DNA of 64,000 nucleotides from Hepsetus odoe (lineage: Eukaryota; Chordata; Actinopteri; Characiformes; Hepsetidae), in the NCBI GenBank assembly GCA_017165825.1, contig CM029379.1, positions 21,839,972-21,903,971 of the forward strand. Direction: 5' to 3'. Below, in pieces: positions 51,848-62,842 of the stretch. The position numbers and the translations under genes are program-made. Position 1 is the first letter of the stretch. The number at the start of each line of letters is the position of its first letter. The notes under the pieces are model-generated. The model was not told the origin of the DNA and searched no databases. It saw nothing but the letters and a program-made list of their open reading frames with translations.

Positions 51848-52041
51848 CGAGAAAGTGACTGTCATTGTGTATACAACAACAAAATGCATCACTGAATTGA
51901 ACCCACCCACACTGTGTAGCAGTAGGCAGCCATACATCCAGTAGCCTGGAAGCAGTGCTGGGAACGGTACTTTGTTCAAGGGTACCTTGACTTGAACCCA
52001 TGACCTCCCAATGTTGGCCTATCCAGTGTGCCACTACCCCT
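51848..52041 (-). mobile_element. SINE, diverged copy
   Basis: Reverse copy with AAAGTGACTGTCATTGTG, GAAGCAGTGCTGGGAACGG, TTCAAGGGTACCTTGA and a decayed tRNA-like head near 52000-52041. More mutated than the others. Confidence 0.78.
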
Positions 52042-52871
52042 CTCTCAAGTTTCCTCGAGAATCGGTGATAGGTTTAATATCTAACATCTGCAAATAACTA
52101 CTAGTTATTATAACATTATTCATTTGAAGCCTTAAGGGCTGTATGAGAGAAGCATATTAGACTTATGTTTAATCCTTTTTTGCAGCAATCAAATTGATTA
52201 CGGACTGTAGAATGCGATTAGATTTGGGAACCTAACCAAACATATTGGGATTTTTTCATTTAATTTAAAACTATTGAGCAAGTAACTACTGCAGATAATT
52301 TAACATGGTTGTATGTTGCTTGAATCCTAGTAGTCATCTGCATAATGAAACTGAACTATATGTTATTTATATGAAATCTATAAAATATTTTTTATGAAAA
52401 AAAAACAAAAAAAAAAGATATTTATGATATTTATGGGGCTATGGAATTCTCTCATTATTATCAACACTGCATAACAGCTAACTCCCAGCTAAGTTAGACT
52501 GTCCTTTAGTCTGTATGAGCTCTCCCTGTGGGTTGTTTGCATACTTTAAAATAATGCTTCAGTACAGCCACCACGAGGGTGATAAAAAATAATATTGGTG
52601 TGAATTCTATTCTGTGAAAAATGTATATATACTTTTATGTTGCAAAAAACATCCTTATGGCTAAATCTCAAGAAATATTTGTCCCATTGTTATCCAAATA
52701 AAATATCCATGTTACATTTTGCTCCCCGGGTTAAATTGTGCCTTCCTCTCCCATAGTGAATAATACATAAACTCACAAATAGATGTGTATATAAAGAACA
52801 TTTGCACTGCAGTTGCTCAGGGAGGAGGGAAGGGGGTGGAGGGGGGGCTCAAAGGGAGGAAATGTGAGATG

Positions 52872-52872
<1 letters not shown>

Positions 52873-52925
<53 letters not shown>
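52873..52925. repeat. (CA)n microsatellite
   Basis: Uninterrupted; (CA)n again at 53267-53302 and (GT)n at 53145-53166 in the same intron. Confidence 0.98.
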
Positions 52926-52927
<2 letters not shown>

Positions 52928-53264
52928 CTGTAGAAGTGGTAAGTGAGAAAGGTGCATTTCTCAGCCATTTATCCTACATTTGGAGTGCTGCTTGAGTACA
53001 TACACTTACTCTCATATGCACTCATACACCCTGTGCGCACTCCTAAGGCGGGGGAGGCTTTCAGAGCACACAAATCTGTCACTCATTGACTTATCCTGCC
53101 AATGGCTACCTCCATTTGGCATAATTGGCTAATGGGGTGTTCAGCTGTGTGTGTGTGTGTGTGTGTCCTAGAGGGAGTTTGTCCTGCCCTGCTGTAATTG
53201 CATTTTAATAGACAATTAAGAGAGCATCATAAATCTCATTGATACATCAGAAGAGAAGCTGAGA

Positions 53265-53304
<40 letters not shown>

Positions 53305-53630
53305 TGTTATATTCTGGAGAACTGAGATGTATGCACTCATGCACACAGTTGTTCACCCTTTCAGTCTCTGCTTCTTGCTCTATACTCTTTCCTGCCCTTT
53401 CAATTTCTCTCTTGACTCAGCTCTGGTCGACTTGGCTTAACAAAAAAAAGTTTTATAATTGCACTGAAACACTATTAAATGACGCTGATACCAAGGTGTT
53501 TAAAGAGTCCACCTTATATAATGGCAAACTGGGCTGCAGTTGCTTTCTTTTAAAAGGGTTTGGTGTTGAAATTGTTTAAAATCAGGCTTTATAATAAGGT
53601 CTTCTTCTTTCTCCCTCACTCTCTTTCCAG

Positions 53631-54014
53631 GCTCCATCTCGGTAAACAGCCGCACCATGCCCTTCAACTCCAATGAGGGCAGTGAGATATTAGATCTGGA
53701 CAGTGATATGTACCTAGGTGGGCTTCCTGAGTCTCGGCAGGGTCTAGTGCTGCCTCCGGAGGTTTGGACGGCCCTGCTGAACTATGGTTATGTGGGCTGC
53801 GTGCGCGACCTCTTTATTGATGGGAAGAGCCGCGATGTCCGACGGCTAGCTGAGATCCAGAGTGCCCCTGGAGTAAGCAGTTTCTGTACTCGTGAGCTCC
53901 AGAAGAGATGTAGCAGTGCTCCCTGTGGTAACGGAGGAGCCTGCAAGGAAGGCTGGAACCGCTACATCTGTGACTGCACAGGGACAGGCTTCCTGGGCAG
54001 CAACTGTGAAATAG
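53631..54014 (+). CDS. nrxn2: nrxn2 exon: end of LNS3 and EGF-B domain
   Basis: This 384-nt exon (phase 1 to 1) starts by completing Gly, then S-I-S-V-N-S-R. LNS3 closes with SEILDLDSDMYLGGLPES and VWTALLNYGYVGCVRDLFID. After the linker the EGF-B module has six cysteines in normal spacing (C-SSAP-C-GNGGA-C-KEGWNRYI-C-D-C-TGTGFLGSN-C). EGF-B links LNS3 to LNS4 in the rod-like ectodomain. Donor is ATAG|GTGAGA; the split codon makes Glu with the next exon, giving C-E-I-E-A-T-V-L-S-Y-D. The family usually has C-E-R-E-A-T here, so Ile for Arg is a small local change. A longer open frame past the donor is read-through into intron. Confidence 0.97.
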
Positions 54015-54750
54015 GTGAGAGGAGTAATTAGATTAAGGCAACAACTGTGGGAACCCTTGAGAGACCACCCTTTCATTTTTTAAAATTTTTTTTTATGATT
54101 TACAGTCAAATTAGTCATTTAGTAAGTTACTCAATTTACAATGTCAGAAAACGCAGGAAACATATATTTAACACTCAATTGCACATAAGACAATTACAAA
54201 TGCAATTACAAATACAATTAGAAATTTGACAAAGGAAAACAAGGGTAAAGGTTATTAGTGGTCTCTTACTTTGTGACTGTATACAAGTAATAAAACTGCA
54301 TTATCAGGCAGAGTAACAGTCTTCTGAACCACAGAAAATCTAGAAGGATAACTCTCCACCATTGAAGCTATTAATACTTTCAAATTGTACTTTTGGATTT
54401 AAAGAAAGTGATTCCACACAGACTTCCAAAAAGGGTTTCACCACTGTTATAAACTCTATAGTATCAGTTTCACTGTGAGTGCAGGACATCTTTTATTTAC
54501 TACACTGAAACTTTGATGAATCACTTGAGGACATCGAGGACACAGTTAGATGCCTTTAATTGGTGATCCTGATTTAAGATTTGCTCTGGGAAGTTAAAAC
54601 TCAAATGTTATAGTTGGCTGACTCGGTGTAGTTTTCATGCAAAGGGAAGTGATTGTTTATTCAATGGTTTATGTTGTTATATTTTATAGGCCTAAATGGG
54701 AAAATTGCAAAGATACTTGAAAGGAGCTTTAATGTTTATTTTATGAAATA

Positions 54751-55070
54751 TACACTGTGTGCACAATTATTAGGCAAGTAAGTATTTTAATCATATCATT
54801 ATTTTTAAGCTCATATATTCTAACTCCAAGCTGTATAAACTTGAATGCTAATTAGATTTAAGCAGATCAGGTGATGTGTATTTGTGTAATGAGGGAGGGC
54901 GTGGCACTCTATATCAAGGTGTGCAGAATATTAGGCAGCTTCTTTTCCTCAGGCAAAATGGGCCAAAAAGTGATAAAACTGACTCTGAAAAGTCAAAAAT
55001 TATGACAAGTATTTCAGAGGGATGCAGCACTCTTGAAAAAAAACATCTTGGATACTATTTGGGATTTTAA
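54751..55070 (+). mobile_element. Tc1-like element, 5' end
   Basis: Starts TACACTGTGTGCACAATTAT (inverted repeat), continues AACTCCAAGCTGTATAAACT, TCTTTTCCTCAGGCAAAATG, GACTCTGAAAAGTCAAAAAT and CAGAGGGATGCAGCACTCTTG, which also occurs in the copy at 4141. Sequence diverges after about 55030. It is the same family as 4088-5241, truncated before the transposase core. Confidence 0.85.
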
Positions 55071-55672
55071 AAACAAGGATAGATGCATCTCTTCAGTCAC
55101 ACAAGCTCCCCATTTGGTGAGTTTGTTTCATAAAAAAAAAAGTCTTTCCAAAACATGTTCTGTTTTCCATGGTATATTCCTAGGTTTGACTCTAGGCAGT
55201 CAATTTGAGAGGAAAAAATGTAAAAATATTGTGCAAACAATGTAGATCAGAATCCTCAAGAACTTTCAAAAGTAATGAAGGTCAGAGTATGTGTAGGACA
55301 TGCTCTCATTTCCTGAAATCCATTCAGACACGTAGTCCTGCTGTTTGTAGAAAGGCGGCTGCTCTAGAAAAGTATATGACCATAATTAGTTTCCTTCTAC
55401 CTCCTTCCAGCACAGAATTTGGACACATTGTTTATTTGAAAGTGTTATAATACTGTTTAGCTTTGTTTTTTGCATGAAATTTAGAGAGTTAATTTTTATT
55501 CAAGTAGTTTGGGGCACAGATTCTTTCAGACACCCAAGTCTTATTGCAGAATCTTTTAGAAAAAAAAGTGGGTCTAAAGGCAGAATCAGCCATAAGTGTG
55601 GGCAGTGTGAAGCATCCTCCCTTTAACAGATGCAGAAGTGTTAACAAAAATACAGAAAATATTTGGTTTGGA

Positions 55673-55740
55673 ACAATATGGTACACTCGTATCGGTTACG
55701 TACCATATTGTACCCTCGTACAATATTGTACCCTCGTAGA
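55673..55740. repeat. Small palindrome and 18-bp tandem
   Basis: ACAATATGGTAC (55673-55684) and GTACCATATTGT (55700-55711) are perfect inverted arms. The second arm runs into TGTACCCTCGTACAATAT repeated once and partly again. Confidence 0.75.
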
Positions 55741-55999
55741 GTAGCTCCAAGTGCAGCAGAGCATTCCAGGACCATCTGCATAACTTTAGAGGGACCAGCA
55801 GGCACAAGATGGACTGTCTACAGAGGGTGACGGCAATCAGGTTGGTGCCACAGTGCTGCTGAAGCGTGTGAAAGTCTGGCTCTTATGGCTGGCTGTTGCT
55901 TTCCCCAGGGCCTCATTTTTTTTATTCTTGGTATTAGCCAGAATTAAGGACATGTTTCAGCAAACACCTACTTTTTTCACTGGATACTGCCATTCTCCA

Positions 56000-56216
56000 C
56001 ATTTACATTTGTATTTACGGCATTTAGCAGACGTTCATATCCAGAGCAACTTCCATTTTCTAACTGCTGGGACAGTCCCCCTGATGCATCTCAGGGGGAC
56101 TTAAGGGTTAAGGGTTTTACTCAGGAACCCAATGGTGGTGATGCTAGAGGTGGGATTCAAACCTGCAACTCCATAGCTCCTTAGGCAAGTATCCTACCAT
56201 TATACCACCACCTCCA
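56000..56216 (+). mobile_element. Second fish SINE-type repeat, copy 1 of an adjacent pair
   Basis: Carries TTACGGCATTTAGCAGACG, CCAGAGCAACTTCCATTT, a local duplication of TCTCAGGGGGACTTAAGGG, GGTGGGATTCAAACCTGC (B-box-like) and a TTATACCACCACC end. Confidence 0.82.
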
Positions 56217-56330
56217 AACAGCTTTACATTTCAAACATTTGTTCTTAAACATTATAACTCTCTAACAAATGCATTTAAACATTATTGTATAACAAGCACA
56301 AACAATTACCATTAAACACCTTACTTTTCC

Positions 56331-56534
56331 TTTACATTTACATTTGCGGCATTTAGCAGATGCTCTTATCCAGAGTAACTTCCATGTCCTAATTACAGGG
56401 ACAGTCCCCCTGGAGCAATTCAGGGTTAAGGGTCTTGCCCAGGGACCCAGTGGTGGTAGTGCTAGAGGTGGGATTCAAACCTGGGATCTCTTAGGGCCAT
56501 AGGCAAGTATTCTACCATTAGACCACTGCCACCC
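56331..56534 (+). mobile_element. Second fish SINE-type repeat, copy 2 of an adjacent pair
   Basis: Well preserved: TTGCGGCATTTAGCAGATGC, CTCTTATCCAGAGTAAC, CCCCCTGGAGCAATTCAGGG, GGTGGGATTCAAACCTGGG and CCATTAGACCACTGCCACCC. It lies 114 bp after the first copy in the same orientation. Confidence 0.85.
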
Positions 56535-58497
56535 ACACAATGATTCTCCATCAAATGCTTTTTCTTCAGTCTACATCAAAGCCAGTAGTCCATCAGATGC
56601 CATCATTCTCCAGCATAAATCTTCTCATTCAAAGACTACTATTTTACCCCTTCAGATCAACCACTAGCATTCTGCAACATTTCTTGTTAGTTTCCCCTCT
56701 CACTCATCAAGAACTTTAAAGCTGGTAGTTGACTTTATAATGTTTCACAAATTTAACTGGCAAGCAAAATGAAATAATGGGAACGAGGAAAAACTCACTG
56801 TCCTATTAGCATGATGCCTACAGGTGGGACCCACCCCAGTGTCTCATTGGTGTGTTTTGAAGACTGTTGGGTCAGTGTGCTCTCAGCTTAAAATGCATGC
56901 TCCAGGCACTATTGCAACCACTGGGGTGTTTTTTAATCTCATTACTGCTTGGCTTTCTGAAGGACAAATAAAGGCTCTCAGTAGCCTAGATTTCTTGTGT
57001 TAGAGATTTAGAGATACAACTCTTAATGCACTCTGGCTAGTTTTGAAAGGACAAATAACCTTCAGATAGGCCTTATGCTCTTCATTGCCACCAGATAAGA
57101 ATGAAGCTTTTACATCAAAGCCTCATAGATTGTGTATCGTGCTTCTGGCTGTGGAAAAAGGATCTGGTATGAAGGATCACGTAGGATTTAAGATATTTTA
57201 TACACAACCCCCAGGGCTTGTTATAATATCTGCATTAGTAGAAACATCAATATTAATATACTATAAATTCTTGCTGCTTGAATTGGTCTAGCCTCAAGAC
57301 TACTTTGTGTAATTTAAAAAATAATATATAAAGAAAAATCAAGCATTGTCCCTAAATCATTCATTTTGCCTCTTAAAAATATTTTGACGGTGCCATTTTT
57401 CAAGTTTCCCTAATAATTTTGCAGTTACACATTAAAAACCCATACAGCAACTTTTGGTGATGTAATTGAGTGACAATCAATACAGCTGTGCAATTTACAT
57501 AATTAATATGCATAAACCTTTGTCATTTAATTTTCTTTCAAGTTTTGTTTTGTTGTTTTGTTGATAAACATGTTTATTAGCTAGACAACAGTAATTATTA
57601 TTACATATATAATATTATTTAGTGTTACATTAGTCTATAGATGAGAAAACTAAGTTCTGTGTTTTTGCTTAAGCATAATTATAGGTGTGTTCCCATTATG
57701 GAGGCAGCCAATGAGGAAAAATGGATAGAACGGCCCTTTCCTGCCATCTAGTGTGACTAGATGTCATTGCTTTAAAAAGCTTTTATATACATGATTGTTA
57801 ATGCATGCATAAGATTACATCTCTTGTTCACCTCTTTTAGTCTGCCATGTAGAGGAAGCAGCCTACTTACCTGCTGTTCTTTAAAATTTTAAGATTATTA
57901 CAGAGAGACACTGTGATTCCTGTGGTTCTCAAACCTGAGATCACTGAAGGGGCAGTGGAATATTTTCTCTGCTCTTTCATATTTGTGTGACTTTGTTAAA
58001 TTTGTTTGGGCCATATATAAAAGCATTACTTTATTTATTTATTTATTTTATAATGGCTAGTGGTAACTGAAGATGAAATGTGTATGCTAACCAATGACTT
58101 CCTGCCAGAGTTATTGTACTTTTACATTTTTTTTAACCATGTCTCTTGTCTAAGAAGGTCTTTGAGAATGCGGTTGTAATGACTCTTATTTTGCCACAAG
58201 GCAACCTAACAAAATACTGCTTATAATGTATGCAGTCTCTTCAGAAGCAGTGTCAGTGGTTTCCCTGAGATTTGTTTGAATCAAAGCGTGTTCTCGTCTC
58301 TCTTTTTAACCCAGCTCTTCTCTTCTTTCTCTTCCCTTTTTTCTCTGTTTCTCCCATTTATGCATATCCAACATTATCCTTTGGTTGCTTTATCTTTTGC
58401 TGTTATTCATGGCCCATTGTGTTTATGAATGTGTATGTACATCTTTTTATTATAATTTTTTTTTTGGCCTGCATCCTTACATTTGATGTGTGCATTT

Positions 58498-58642
58498 GTG
58501 TGTGTGTGTGTGTGTGTGTTGCATCAATGCACTGCATGGTTGCATGTATATGTGGACATGTTTGTGTACGTATTTGTGTATTTGTGTTTGCCTCTGTCCC
58601 TACATGTGTATATACGTGTGTGTCTGTGTGTGTGTGTGTGTG
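58498..58642. repeat. Two short (GT)n blocks before the LNS4 exon
   Basis: 58498-58519 and 58617-58642, the second ending 45 nt before the acceptor AG. Confidence 0.95.
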
Positions 58643-58687
58643 TCTGTGTGCTTTTGTACCTCCGTACACACACTTCTGCCTTCACAG

Positions 58688-58891
58688 AGGCCACAGTATT
58701 GAGTTATGATGGCAGCATGTATCTGAAGATTATAATGCCGGGCACCATGCACACAGAGGCTGAAGACCTGGCCCTTCGCTTCATGTCTCAGCGCGCCTAC
58801 GGCCTTCTGGTGGCCACCACCTCCAAAGAGTCTGCAGATACTTTGCGTCTGGAGCTGGACGGCGGCCGTGTCAAACTCACCGTTAATCTGG
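58688..58891 (+). CDS. nrxn2: nrxn2 exon: N-terminal part of LNS4, ending at splice site 3
   Basis: This 204-nt exon (phase 1 to 1) reads E-A-T-V-L-S-Y-D-G-S-M-Y-L-K-I, then MHTEAEDLALRFMSQRAYG, TTSKESADTLRLELDGG and V-K-L-T-V-N-L. These are the invariant opening strands of LNS4; MSQRAYGL and LELDGG fit neurexin-2. In the family splice site 3 (a 10-residue optional insert) follows directly after VNL, so the exon ends exactly where an alternative junction is expected. Donor is CTGG|GTAACA. I looked for the 30-nt SS3 exon in the remaining 5.1 kb and found none, so it probably lies beyond the window. A long upstream open frame through the (GT)n tract is not coding; the AG at 58686-58687 sets the start. 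Confidence 0.96.
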
Positions 58892-61800
58892 GTAACACTC
58901 CTCATTCTCAACCATCATCATCTTCACCATAGTCATCATTACACTTCTCTTCTACTCCCAGTAAACTTTGCCTCTGTCAGACTCTGTTACAATTACATTT
59001 GCCCCCTACCCTCAATCCACGTCCATCGTCCACCCTCCTCAGGCCTTGAGCCCACAATTAGGTGCTCTGTCCCTGATCACGAGACTGCTCTTGCCTTGTA
59101 TCTCCTTGCTTCTACCCAGTGTTTAGCTGAAGTTAAAGAAGGAATTGTCCTTTTTTCCACCTAATCTTTATTTGCTGCACCTTTGTTGTGCTATCGGTAA
59201 CCACAGGCAATAACTTGATGTTAACAGAAAACTGCTGTACTCAAAACACACTTGTAATAGAAGCCAAATGCAGTTGCTGAGCTCCATGGACAAACATGGA
59301 CAAACTGACTATTTAATTTTTTATGTAAATATTTCAGTAATTGACAAAAGGAGTGAGAAAAATAGACACAATAAGACACATTCTTACAAAAGTGTTATTT
59401 ATCTTAAGCTATTTTTCTTATCACAGAGTAGGTAGCAGACCTACTTTTCTTGCTATTGTCACAAAAATATTAAGATAGGAAGTAACAAAGTCAAATTGTG
59501 TTTTAGCAGATTTCACAGATATCTGAACTTTTTACTTTTATTCTTTAACATAAATCTCCGTACTTTAGACTCCTTACATTTTCAGAACAGACTCATTTTA
59601 ATTAGCTTTTTTTGCATCGTTGCACATCATCTCAACACCGAGTCTAATCCCTCGGCGCTATTGGTGCAGACCATGCACTTGACATAAACAACATCTAATG
59701 TTAAAAAAATTAATCGAAACTGATCAAATATGAGGGAGACTGGAGAGTGGAAAAAGGCATGTATTGTGTTTCCGTGACAGGAGAACTAGTAGAGACATGG
59801 ATAGAAGATACGCAGAGTTAGTTTTTGTTGTTTTCACTTGAATGTTTTTATAGTGTTTGAAATTCTATCTAGGTAAATTTCATTAAGATTCAGTACGTTT
59901 TGCACAGAAATCTTTTCTGGGGATATTAAATGAATACTACAATGCACTCTCTGACTGTATCTGAATGTGACATAATCAGTTACCGTACCACATATGATCT
60001 CAGCAATCTGAGATCGGTCTGGTTGCCACCCAGCTAATTTACATAGTTTGTCCACAGAGCAGAATGAATGAGCAAGCTCTGCATCAGCGCTTGATATTTC
60101 CTTTTCTTCCCCATATTCTGCATAGCATTTCATGACATAATTATGTAATTGTTTAACATGCAAGGGTAAGCAAATCATTTTGCGTGACATCATGGAATGT
60201 CTCGCAAAGTGTGTTTTGTATTTAGGACTTCCTGAAAGAATTGAAACCATTGCTCAGTAAAGGCATTTAATCATCATAATTTATTCATGCAATTTAGATA
60301 CTTAGACATCAACTATTCTGAACTGATGATATGCTTTGTATCCACTTTTTCATTATACAAACTTTCACCAGAAACTTGAACTCAGAGTGATCTGTGGTTG
60401 GCATGGCAACCTTGTGTCTTATGTGGGTACAGAGATTTGTATCTTATGTGTCCCATCCAACTGTACCTTTTAACAATCATCAAAATGATCAGTTTGTTAT
60501 CCGCAGTAACTCAACAGTCATATGCATAGCTTTGAAAGCTTTTGTGTCATATGTTGTCTTTTTATATGTGAGAGTATTTCCACCTTCTGTAGAGAACACA
60601 CATTTTCTAAATTTAATTTTTGAGTTTAATGTACCAGGAAAAAAATAACATTAATTGTGGCAAAAATTGTGCAAGCTGGATTTTATAGCATTTCTGTTTT
60701 ATTTTTAACGTAGCCATTAAACTATTAAAAAAAGCGATATAAACAAATTAAAAATTGCATACTTTCATGGGCAGAAGTGTATTAACGTGTAGAAAATAAT
60801 GAACTAAATTAATTAATAACTTACCAATTTAATAATACATGTTTTAGGGTTAAAATATCTGATACATTTTATATATAGTAATACATATTTTAAACAACTT
60901 TAAGGAAGGAAGAAAAAATTCTGTTTACTTTCACTTTTTTTTTTAAGATTTTCTATTATCGCTGTCTGAAAACTCTATTGCATGGCATAAAATGACATCC
61001 TCTAATTCTAGAAAACTACTCCCATCTCTGAATAAACAAGTCAGACATCACATCATGTTTGACCAAACAATTCTGGTATTTTAATTCTATTTCAGTATTT
61101 GTATCCTAAAAACACTAATCTCAAAAACACCCTCACAAACACTTTGAGGCTTTGAGAAAAACTGACAAGGCTTCCATTAAAAGTGTGTGTTTTAAGGCAA
61201 AAGACAAAAAAAAGACTGTTTTAAGGCAAATTCAGTCTTTCAAAAAAAAAAAATGCTGCAGATGTGGCTATAGGGATTACGCTGGAAATGCTTTTCTTTT
61301 AACAAAATGATCACAGATGAAGCCCTTAGGTGTAGTACATAGGATTTACCAGCAGATGGGGCCACAGAGGCCTAAATCATTGTACAAAATTAATCCCAAA
61401 TCTATGACTAAGTGGTACAGGCATCAAAAAATGTGCTTCTCGTTATTATTATTAGTTTTTTTTTTTTTTTTGATAATGTTTTGTTCATTTTTGGGGGGAT
61501 TATTTATAATCATATGCTTAGGTTTCTAGGGATTTAAAATTTGCACTTTAATTGTTAGTTAACACATTAATTAATTCAGTATATTTGAATAATATTGTAT
61601 CATTATTATTATTACATGACATTTTTATATACGTATGTATAAATTATGTATATATTATACATACTTTATCATGTATGTGTTAGATGCAGTCACAGAAACA
61701 TGAAGTTACAAGGCAGAGGTGCACTAACTGGGACAGGAGTACAAACAGCCTGTACAGGTTTCACCATCTTTCTCTCTCTCTCTCTTTCTCTCTCTCTCCG

Positions 61801-62039
61801 CTCTTCCTGCTCGAGGCTCTGATGATGGAACTTTTCATCCCTTCAATGGCGTGTATGTCTGCGGCCCTGGAGCGAACGGCCAGAGAGACCAGCTCACTGC
61901 CATTTTACTCTTTTTGTCTACAAGGCAAACTTGCACGAAATCTATAGAAATGGATAAAAAAGCAAACATGTTTTATACAGATATTCATTACAAAATGTTC
62001 TATGTTCATGCCTCACGTGGTAAGCATTTGAAATAAATG

Positions 62040-62480
62040 TCCCAGGCCGGCCTTTTCTTTAAATGAGTCAGTCAAACAGTGCAGCTCAATTTCTTGCCAA
62101 CACATCCAACATTTCCACAGGCCTTTGCACATGTAACCAAATCAATTAGCTGCCACTAATACTGACATGCACTGCTTACCACAGCGGACCGAACCTCAAC
62201 ACCTCTGCTTTTGCTAATTAGTAAATGCAAACTTCTAGCATAATCCGCCCGCCACAGGGATTGACATCTATGTAATTAATCAACACAAACTGAACACGGG
62301 GACAGACTCAGCTTAGCTTTAAACGATTAAAGCCGCACTAATAAGGATTAGATTGTTAGGTGATAATTATCCCGATTTGAATGAGCCGGTGGGAGAATAT
62401 GGTCGACTCCCAGGTAGCCATGTCAAGAGGATATTACTGCCTGACAATCTCTGCATGCAAATTTCAGACTGTTATCCATA
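62040..62480. other. Candidate conserved non-coding element
   Basis: Unique, non-repetitive, even base composition amid AT-rich intron. Dense homeodomain-type cores (CAATTAG, CTAATTAG, TAATTAATC, GGATTAGATTG, GATAATTATC) and an octamer-like ATGCAAAT at 62456. No reading frame. Conservation cannot be tested here. Confidence 0.4.
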
Positions 62481-62540
62481 TACATGGGAATAAAAGACTC
62501 TTGTCAATCAGTATTCCACCTTCAGAGAAACGTAGATATG

Positions 62541-62842
62541 TACAATGCCTTCAAAAAGTATTCAGACCCTCTTCACTTTTTTTTTTTTCCTTTTCAATTT
62601 TGTAAAGTTGCAGCCTGTTGCTACAATAGTTTCAATTCATTTTTCTCCTTCATCTACACTTGGCACAAACACAAAGCAATTTTAAACGTTTTTTGTACTT
62701 TTATTAAAAAGAAAAAACTTACATTTGCATAAGTATTCAGACCCTTTACTTAATACTTGAAGCACATTCAGCAGCAAGTTTTTTGGGTAAGATGCAACTA
62801 ATATGAAGTGAGGGGGTCTGAACACTTTTTAAAGCTACTGTA
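62541..62842. mobile_element. Tc1-type MITE
   Basis: Begins TACAATGCCTTCAAAAAGTA with TTCAGACCCT repeated at 62562 and 62739, and ends CTTTTTAAAGCTACTGTA. This is the layout of short internally deleted Tc1 copies in fish. No coding sequence. Confidence 0.8.

Larger units (their letters stand above)
51634..53630 (+). other. 2-kb intron within LNS3
   Basis: Donor GTAAGA, acceptor CTCTCTTTCCAG. It contains a minus-strand SINE at about 51848-52041, (CA) arrays at 52873-52925 and 53267-53302, and a short (GT)n at 53145-53166. The rest is AT-rich and unannotated. Confidence 0.85.
54015..58687 (+). other. 4.7-kb intron between EGF-B and LNS4 exons
   Basis: Donor GTGAGA; acceptor CCTTCACAG. It contains the 5' end of a Tc1-like element at 54751-55070, two adjacent plus-strand SINE-type repeats at 56000-56216 and 56331-56534, a small palindromic tandem at 55673-55740, and (GT)n blocks at 58498-58519 and 58617-58642 close to the acceptor. 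Otherwise it is AT-rich with no gene seen. Confidence 0.85.

Noticed and set aside
58272..58709. Long open frames running through (GT)n into the LNS4 exon
   Set aside because: The upstream part is intron with low-complexity Cys/Val repeats; the acceptor AG at 58686-58687 and family alignment set the true exon start.
59070..59120. GAG followed by ACTGCTCTTGCC, considered as the splice-site-3 microexon
   Set aside because: No pyrimidine tract before the AG, no donor at the right distance, and the peptide does not fit the DCxRxxC pattern of the insert.
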